Assembly: GCA_029582155.1 (NCBI GenBank) | Contig: CM055908.1 | Location: forward strand, 19,073,406-19,137,405 | Length of the DNA stretch: 64,000 nucleotides | Source: Panopea generosa | Taxonomy: Eukaryota > Mollusca > Bivalvia > Adapedonta > Hiatellidae | Direction: 5' to 3' | In this document: one piece after another, positions 57,971-64,000 of the stretch | How positions within the stretch are numbered: position 1 is the first letter of the stretch | Layout: each line of letters begins with the position of its first letter | Position numbers and translations under genes: made by a program | The notes under the pieces: generated by a model | Databases searched by the model: none | What the model was told of the DNA's origin: nothing | The model's input: only the letters and a program-made list of their open reading frames with translations

Positions 57971-58521
57971 GAGTATTTGTACTGTATTTTTTCAAAATCT
58001 TGTAAGGTTGTCTTAAATGTTACTTATTCAACTTGACTGTATGGAGTATTAAGCTGACCTCAGTCTGGACTCTGGCCTATCACTCCTTAAAGTAACTCTT
58101 ACTCCAATTAGACAGCAAATTCCAATATTATAATATAACGATGTCAATTTACGATTAATGTATATATATACAACTAGCACACATAACATAAAATCATTAT
58201 TATTCCCAAATCAGTTTTATACAGTTTCGCACATAGTCAACTTCTATATGCACGTCCGACGTGTTCTTTAAATTGTGGCTTCCCTCCATAAATTTCAATT
58301 AAACTTTATCAATGTAATACATTGACCAATAACCGTTATTTTCCAAACACTTCACATTCTGCAATTATCAAATAATACCGATGCTACATTTAACAAATGT
58401 GTCATCACGAATGGTGGAAGCTACCCCCACGCCAAAAATCCCATATTTTATCATATCAATATTAAGTTATCCCTTTACTTCAAAGATACGCGTTTTCTCG
58501 CACCAATCACAGAAAGCCTTT
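57971..58521. other. Intergenic, nothing recognised
   Basis: The open frame 58381-58698 (105 residues) runs through the hairpin and the 25-bp repeats described next and is not considered a gene. Confidence 0.35.
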
Positions 58522-58588
58522 GAAAACAGTGCAGGAAGAGTTCAGATAGCTCGTAACGAGCAATCTGAACACTTCCTGCACTGTTTTC
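58522..58588. ncRNA. 67-nt near-perfect hairpin, possible small-RNA precursor
   Basis: Two 32-nt arms (58522-58553 and 58557-58588) pair with only two mismatches around a 3-base TAA loop. The left arm begins GAAAACAGTGCAGGAAG and ends GCTCG. The arms are more GC-rich than the surroundings. A fold of this quality is unlikely by chance, but the tiny loop is atypical of microRNA precursors. A short inverted duplication or MITE core are alternatives, and no expression evidence exists. Confidence 0.4.
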
Positions 58589-58644
58589 CACTCAGACAAG
58601 TTAATATAAAAATAATTCACCCAATAATTCAAAAACCTTCTATA

Positions 58645-58719
58645 TTAGAGGTGTTCAAAGGCGTCTACATTAGAGGTGTCCAAAGGCGTCTATATTAGAG
58701 GTGGCCAAAGGCGTCTGTA
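58645..58719. repeat. 25-bp tandem array, 3 units
   Basis: Three units of 'ttagaggtgtccaaaggcgt' plus 'ctata', 57 bp after the hairpin. Confidence 0.95.
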
Positions 58720-58865
58720 AGAAGTAAAGGGTTAAACTATACATATACCCACCACCAATGTTTCAAGTTACATGAATCATGATGCTATAAAAAAACATGA
58801 TCTAATGTTTGGTTTCAACATGCTTCTGGTTTATGTTTAAGCTTTACAAATATTAGTTTTAATTT

Positions 58866-59420
58866 GAACAGAACAGAACAGAACAATTATTCTATCATAA
58901 TTTGTACAATATACAATCAATATAAACATAGAGTCACTTAACAGCAAGTATATAACAAAATATTTAATGAATGTTAATAAATGAAATGAGGATGAAAACT
59001 ATTCTTTTACAGTTAGCACTGTTTTTCTAATTTTTAATCAAGTAGTTTGATAAATCTTAATAACATTTTAATTTTTTTATAGATGTACTCTATCAAGTTA
59101 AAATGTGCCAGGCAAGTCACAAGTGTCATGTTACGCCGGACTATGTTCAGAGACCTGAATAGAGGACAAACATCTAGAAGTGATTCGAAATAAGTTATGA
59201 AACCGTTGACTTGTCCATTTAATTAAGATTGTACAATAAAGAGGTCATTTAACATAATGATTACCCAACTTAATTGGACTCATGCACAGTGGACATCTTT
59301 GTGCAACATTAAAATATGGATCGGCTACATGTACTTACCGAGTTTCATAGTACAAACTACCTGATCAATACAGAGAAAAATGAATGAAAGCTTCATCTGA
59401 AGCTCAAAAACAGTGTTTTG
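58866..59420 (-). pseudogene. LINE ORF2 C-terminal remnant with 3' end
   Basis: Minus-strand pieces: QRCPLCMSPIKLGNHYVK (zinc-knuckle-like C..C....GNHY), CPLFRSLNIVR and LLRFIKLLD. The 3' end carries GTTCTGTTCTGTTC at 58866. Heavily decayed. Confidence 0.6.
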
Positions 59421-59529
59421 CTATATACACAGCGTTTCCATATAAACGTAACATTTAAAATATGATAATTATAAATGAGAAGTTTTGTTTATTATTGGAT
59501 TATAGCTGTTTCCAGCAGAACCTCTGCGG

Positions 59530-59750
59530 TTATTTCAAGGGGCTGACGGCTGTATTCGAAGCGAAAAAGCTATTAATAATTCGGTTATTCTAAGGGGCTG
59601 ACGGCTCTATTCGAAGCGAAACAGCTATTAATGCTTCTGTTATTCCAAGGGGCTAACGGCTCTTATCGAAGCGAAACAGCTATCAAAGATTATGTTATAT
59701 CAAGGGACCGAGACAGCTGTATTCTAAGCGAAACAGCTATTAATGATTGT
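59530..59750. repeat. 55-bp tandem array, 4 units
   Basis: Units start at 59530, 59585, 59640 and 59695 with 'ttattctaaggggctgacgg', then 'ctctattcgaagcgaaacag', then 'ctattaat'. The open frame at 59631-59834 is an artefact of it. Confidence 0.95.
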
Positions 59751-60103
59751 TTTTCTTGTATACTAAACACATTGAATGGTTATTTTGATTATTGCATCAT
59801 TATATTTTTACTTCAATCACATTTTAGACGTTAAATTATATAAACTTACGAAACTTTATCTCGACCCTTTTAACCCCTGATAAACATACATATATTCTTA
59901 TCCGGAATCCCAAAAAGACTGATCTCTGATGTGGTACATGTATATGAAAACCTACTTTACAAATTATCTATATAAATCAGCAATTATTATCTATATAATA
60001 ATTACTATCTTTAATGTTATATGTTTTTCATTGCTCAATTCAATACAAGTACATGTAGTATAAAACTTGTGGATAAACACATTTGATGGATTAAGGACCG
60101 AGG
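59751..60103. other. Intergenic, nothing recognised
   Basis: No feature was recognised. Confidence 0.35.
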
Positions 60104-60358
60104 ACCAGGGGCCTGTTTCACTAAACATCTCAAGGTGAAATTTTCCTAAACTCAAACATTTAAAATTCTCCAAATGATATAACTTGAACTCATAACATAT
60201 TAAGTGACAACACATAATTGAAGTCATATCAGATCTTTACTCAGCAGTAAAGGAATAGACGTACACAGAAAATTATTAATGTAAATGAAGTTTAAGCATT
60301 GCAAACATTTGAGTTGAGGAAAATCTCAAGTTGAGATGTTTAGTGAAACTGGGGCTGG
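60104..60358. mobile_element. MITE with about 45-bp inverted ends
   Basis: Left end 'ggggcctgtttcactaaaca' plus 'tctcaaggtgaaattttcct' is mirrored on the right by the reverse complement, beginning 'cagccccagtttcactaaac'. There is no coding capacity and no clear target duplication. A more degenerate copy is at 61653-61896. Confidence 0.75.
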
Positions 60359-60518
60359 TCAGTAACAGCTCAGATAAAGGCTGTACGTTTTCCAATGATA
60401 CCATACAACACGACTTGTGGGTCCTATTGTAGTATCAGAACGATACTTTAACACAGCACAATTCATATGTAAACCATATACTGCTTGATAATGATGTGTT
60501 TGCTTTGATTTTCTGGGG

Positions 60519-60738
60519 TTGTGCCGTCTTTCACCTGTCTGCCTATCTGATTGGTTGTCGGTTGACGATCTTGACTTGTGCCGTCTTTCACCTGTCTGCC
60601 TATCTGATTGGTTGTCGGTTGACGATCTGAAGTTGTGCCGTCTTCACCTGTCTGCCTATCTGATTGGTTGTCGGTTGGCGATCTTGAGTTGTGCCGTCTT
60701 GCAACTGTCTGCCTATCTGATTGGTTGTCGGTTTCCGG
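60519..60738. repeat. 57-bp tandem array, 4 units, each with a CCAAT-box core
   Basis: Unit starts lie near 60521, 60578, 60635 and 60691. Sequence 'gtgccgtctttcacctgtct', 'gcctatctgattggttgtcg', 'gttgacgatcttgactt'. Every unit holds GATTGG, the reverse of a CCAAT box. The array adjoins the decayed macrodomain exon. The open frame 60519-60818 is an artefact. Confidence 0.95.
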
Positions 60739-60764
60739 TTATGGTGTGTCCAAGAAGGTGGAAA

Positions 60765-60919
60765 CTAGTTCCTTCAAATAAAGACAACTGTTGCGTCATG
60801 ATCTACCAGGTGAATTGATTTCAAATGTTGTGTTGGATGTATTTGTGTCTTCATACAGGCTTAAATTATCGCTTGAACAAACGCCTTGCAGCAGACGTCA
60901 ACATCAGTGGATTGGTCTC
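60765..60919 (-). pseudogene. Decayed paralogue of the macrodomain gene's last exon
   Basis: Read from 60919 leftwards after an acceptor (ATTACAG): GA-GAC joins a phase-1 G to give GDQSTDVDVCCKAFVQAII, then a TAA (60863-60861), then HPTQHLKSIHLVDHDATVV, then, after a one-base shift, YLKEL. The live exon at 41793 reads GDEYTDVGACCKALIDGV ... LQAIHLIGNDVGVVYLLKEL, so the match covers the whole macrodomain C-terminal half, including the start phase and the acceptor. One in-frame stop and one frameshift make it non-functional. No accompanying upstream exons were found between 60920 and 64000. Confidence 0.82.
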
Positions 60920-60944
60920 CTGTAATTATATATATATATATATG

Positions 60945-61335
60945 TTACAATAAGATAACACTTACATTATATATCGCATGTGATACGTTATTGTTATGCT
61001 ATGTTTACCTTTAAACAATTATGCAATTTATGGCCTACACTGTTGTTAGATTTCAAAATGTGATTTGTTAAAGAAAATCGATCTGAAGGTATAAAATGAA
61101 ATATACTATTGAACATGCATTGGAAATGAAACAGAACTCGTTCCAAGAAATATTTTCCAATGTCCAATAACCGATAACAATTCAATGTTTACCTTACTTC
61201 AATTTGACTATCCAGGTACTTTTACGGACACCGATATGGTGTGCACGTTTCGTATTAGAACTATATTATGTATAATTTTAATGCAATGTAATGTATCAAA
61301 TAACGTAATGTTCTGTTTATCTAAATATATGTACT
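60945..61335. other. Intergenic, nothing recognised
   Basis: (TA)n at 60928-60943; otherwise AT-rich without recognised features. Confidence 0.35.
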
Positions 61336-61460
61336 GTATATCAACTTAATACAATGTAATGTATTAACCGAATACAATGTAATGGATCAACTTAATACAA
61401 TGTAATGGATCAACTTAATACAATGTAATGTATCAACTTCATATAATGTAAAAGATCGAC
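61336..61460. repeat. 23-bp tandem array, about 5 units
   Basis: Units of 'atcaacttaatacaatgtaa' plus 'tgg'. Same monomer as the larger array at 62345. Confidence 0.9.
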
Positions 61461-61652
61461 TTTTTTGTAACTTTTATTTCAATTCAGTTATACAAAATCA
61501 GATATATTGATACAAAACTAGTTATATGACAATTATATAGACATTTAGAAGTTTCTTACAGCCAGTGAGTGTCTCACTGTCTGTGAGATTTAAATGAGTA
61601 GAGAACAGTGCCCACTTAATCCAGATAATTTATTTGTGTATTTAAAGCTCAA

Positions 61653-61896
61653 GGGCCGGTTTATCGTAATTAGTAAAAATGCTCAAACAGAAATCTTCCT
61701 CAACGGTTTCATTTTTCAGTTTCTCTTTTAATTATTATTTGAAATACTTCACAGTTAAATCACCACACTCAGTCATTACATCTCTGTACTTATTGAAAAA
61801 GTATAACTTGCAACATAATCAGTAAGTGTGAAGTTTCAGCATTTAAAATACCGCTGAGGAAACTATCAAAATATGTTAAATTAGTGAAACTGGGGT
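61653..61896. mobile_element. Degenerate copy of the 60104 MITE
   Basis: Left 'gggccggttta.cgtaatta' and right 'ttagtgaaactggggtt' are imperfect inverted ends. The 'cctcaacgg'/'ccgctgagg' words also pair. Confidence 0.55.
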
Positions 61897-61899
61897 TAA

Positions 61900-62344
61900 C
61901 AACTCAATGGTTACCAAACATTAAAATAACTTGTACATAAATGCATTTATAGACGTGCAAAACAATATAATTGAAATCAGATTTCACAATTTAATTTAAA
62001 ATAGTTAGTTATATAGTAACATATCATTAAACATCTGGCAGGTTAATCATTTGTATTAGGGAAATTTTTAAAACTATAAATATATAAGCTAAAGCTCTGC
62101 CAACTCTTGAGCAACTACTACACAACTTAAAAAGTGCAAAATTTCACATACAGGTCCTTTAGTATTCACCCAGTCTAACAAACATTGGTGAGAGTCAACC
62201 TTGTTATGTTATCAAAAAGCTTTGCACTTATATAATGTATAAACTATAAATCAACAATACATGTTAAATTGAGTGTCGGACTTCATGTATTGAAGATATA
62301 TAAGTGCATCAAGAAAAATTGCCACAAAACATTTCATATTGATT
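61900..62344. other. Intergenic, nothing recognised
   Basis: No feature was recognised. Confidence 0.35.
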
Positions 62345-63350
62345 TTTTATACAATGTAATGTATCAACTAAATACAAAGTACTGTATCAATTTAATACAC
62401 TATAATGTATCAACATAATACAATATAATGGACCGATTTAATACACTATAATGTATCAACATAATACAATGTAATGGACCGATTTAATACACTATAATGT
62501 ATCAACATAATACAATGTAATGGACCGATTTAATACTCTATAATGTATCAACATAATACAATGTAATGTATCAACTTAATACAATGTAATGTAGCAACAT
62601 AATACAATATAATGTTTCAACTTAAGACAATATAATGGATCAATTTAATACAATGTAATATGTCAACTTGATACAATGTAATGTATCAAATTAATACAAA
62701 GTAATGTTTCAAATTAAAACAATGTAATGTATCAATTAACAAAATGAACTATATCAACTAGATACGATACACCAACTAAATGCAATGTTATGTATCAATA
62801 TAATATACTGTAATGTATTAAATCAATAAAATGAAACATATCATTATATTTAACCTGTAAACAATGTTATGTATCAACTTAATACAGTGTAATGTGTTAA
62901 TTACGTTTGATATAATATATCACCAATATGCAGTATAAGACATCAACTACATGTAATAACTACATATAATGAATAAACTAAATGAAATGTATTAAACTAA
63001 ATGCATGCATGATAAATACAATGAACAAATTAAATGCAATGCATAAAGTAATTAATGCACAAACTATATACAATGCGATAATCAACACTACCATATGTAA
63101 TGCATCAACTAAATTCAATGTAATGCATCAACCAAATTCAATGTATTACATCAACTAAATCCAATGTAATACATTATATAAATATAAATACTTATTATGA
63201 AGTGCTATGTCTTATGCATTGTAATGTAAACATCAATATAATGGAAAGTTTTTTCTGACTGCAGTGTGATGTTTACTCCAATGTAATAACATGCTTAACT
63301 TAATGTATTGTGACATATCAACCGTTGTAATGAAATGCTTATATTAATGC
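62345..63350. repeat. 23-bp minisatellite, decaying to the right
   Basis: Monomer 'acaatgtaatgtatcaactt' plus 'aat'. A 46-bp dimer starting 'gaccgatttaatacactata' is repeated exactly at 62431, 62477 and 62523. From about 62750 the units become irregular, but the 'caatgtaatg.atcaac' words persist to about 63350. Confidence 0.9.
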
Positions 63351-63394
63351 AATATACAAGTAATGTATGCATTGATGTAATTATATATTTATTA

Positions 63395-64000
63395 TTATGC
63401 TGTGTGATGTTTTGCAATGTAATGAAATGCTTGCCTTCATGCTGTGTGATGCATACCTGATATAATGATATGCTTGCATTAATGCATTGTGATGCATACT
63501 TGATGTAATGATGTGTTTGCCTTCATGCAGTGTGATGCATACCTGATGTAATGATGTGTTTGCCTTCATGCAGTGTGATGCATACCTGATGTAATGATAT
63601 GCTTGCCTTAATGCTGTGTGATGCATACCTGATGTAATGAAATGCTTGCCTTCATGCTGTGTGATGCATACCTGATATACTGATATGCTTGCATTAATGC
63701 ATTGTGATGCATACTTGATGTAATGATGTGTTTGCCTTCATGCAGTGTGATGCATACCTGATGTAATGATGTGTTTGCCTTCATGCAGTGTGATGAATAC
63801 CTGATGTAATGATATGCTTGCATTAATGCATTGTGATGCATACCTGATGTAATGATATGCTTGCCTTAATGCTGTGTAATACATACCTGGTGTACTGAAA
63901 TGTTTGCCTTAATGATGTGTGATGCATACCTGATGTAATGATATGCTTGCCTTAATGCTGTGTGATGCATACCTGACGTAATGATATGCTTGCCTTAATG
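63395..64000. repeat. 43-bp tandem array, runs off the window
   Basis: Unit 'gatgcatacctgatgtaatg', 'atatgcttgccttaatgctg', 'tgt' (43 bp), about 14 units. A five-unit (215-bp) higher-order repeat is visible: the block beginning 'tgcttgcattaatgcattgt' recurs at 63471 and 63686. Minus-strand open frames (His/Tyr-rich) are artefacts. Confidence 0.95.

Noticed and set aside
58381..58698. 105-residue open frame as a gene
   Set aside because: It runs through a near-perfect hairpin and a 25-bp tandem repeat and has no family signature or splice context.

Overview
This is a eukaryotic window, AT-rich and dominated by repeats. It most likely comes from a mollusc, probably a bivalve. That placement is inference, based on the style of its tRNA-headed SINEs, its degenerate CR1/L2/Jockey-type LINEs, its Tc1 and mariner elements, its blocks of AGGTCAAGGTCAC-bearing dispersed repeat, and its PARP14-like macrodomain gene. 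There is no operon-like gene packing, and most long open frames are artefacts of tandem repeats whose unit length is a multiple of three.

Only one convincing host gene is visible. It is a minus-strand macrodomain gene of at least four exons (48727..48663, 47776..46591, 43667..42498, 41793..41525). The splice phases agree at every junction. The joined product is about 896 residues: an acidic segment, KH-like repeats, macrodomain 1, a long charged linker, macrodomain 2 and a lysine-rich tail. No PARP catalytic domain follows. A decayed paralogue of its last exon lies at 60919..60765 on the same strand, and a weaker candidate relic lies at 50577..50719 on the opposite strand. The locus therefore looks like the edge of an expanding and decaying macrodomain family. 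A 500-base assembly gap (51142-51641) lies between these pieces.

Layout: 0-10.7 kb holds dispersed repeats, nested SINEs, a nearly intact Tc1-type DD34E transposon (7401-8881) and an almost perfect 269-bp duplication. An inverted pair of related repeat blocks flanks this stretch. 11.2-12.7 kb is a mariner-type element broken by a palindromic hAT-like MITE and a second fold-back. 14.6-15.1 kb is a LINE reverse-transcriptase fragment running into a 21-bp minisatellite (15.1-16.5 kb). 17.2-27.7 kb is one 33-bp satellite of about 317 units with several levels of higher-order repetition. 27.8-29.8 kb is a cluster of LINE 3' ends. 31.7-35.9 kb holds 73-bp, 17-bp and 38-bp tandem arrays. 36-41.5 kb is largely featureless apart from small repeats. 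41.5-48.7 kb is the macrodomain gene. 51.9-53.6 kb is a LINE that has lost its YADD catalytic segment. 53.9-64 kb contains more LINE 3' ends, SINEs, MITEs, a 67-nt near-perfect hairpin and at least six further tandem arrays, the last of which (43-bp unit) runs off the window.

No new defence or mobile system can be claimed from sequence alone. The most informative observations are the symmetric phase-1 exon shared by both macrodomains together with its decayed paralogue, the multi-scale structure of the 33-bp satellite, and the 58.5-kb hairpin.
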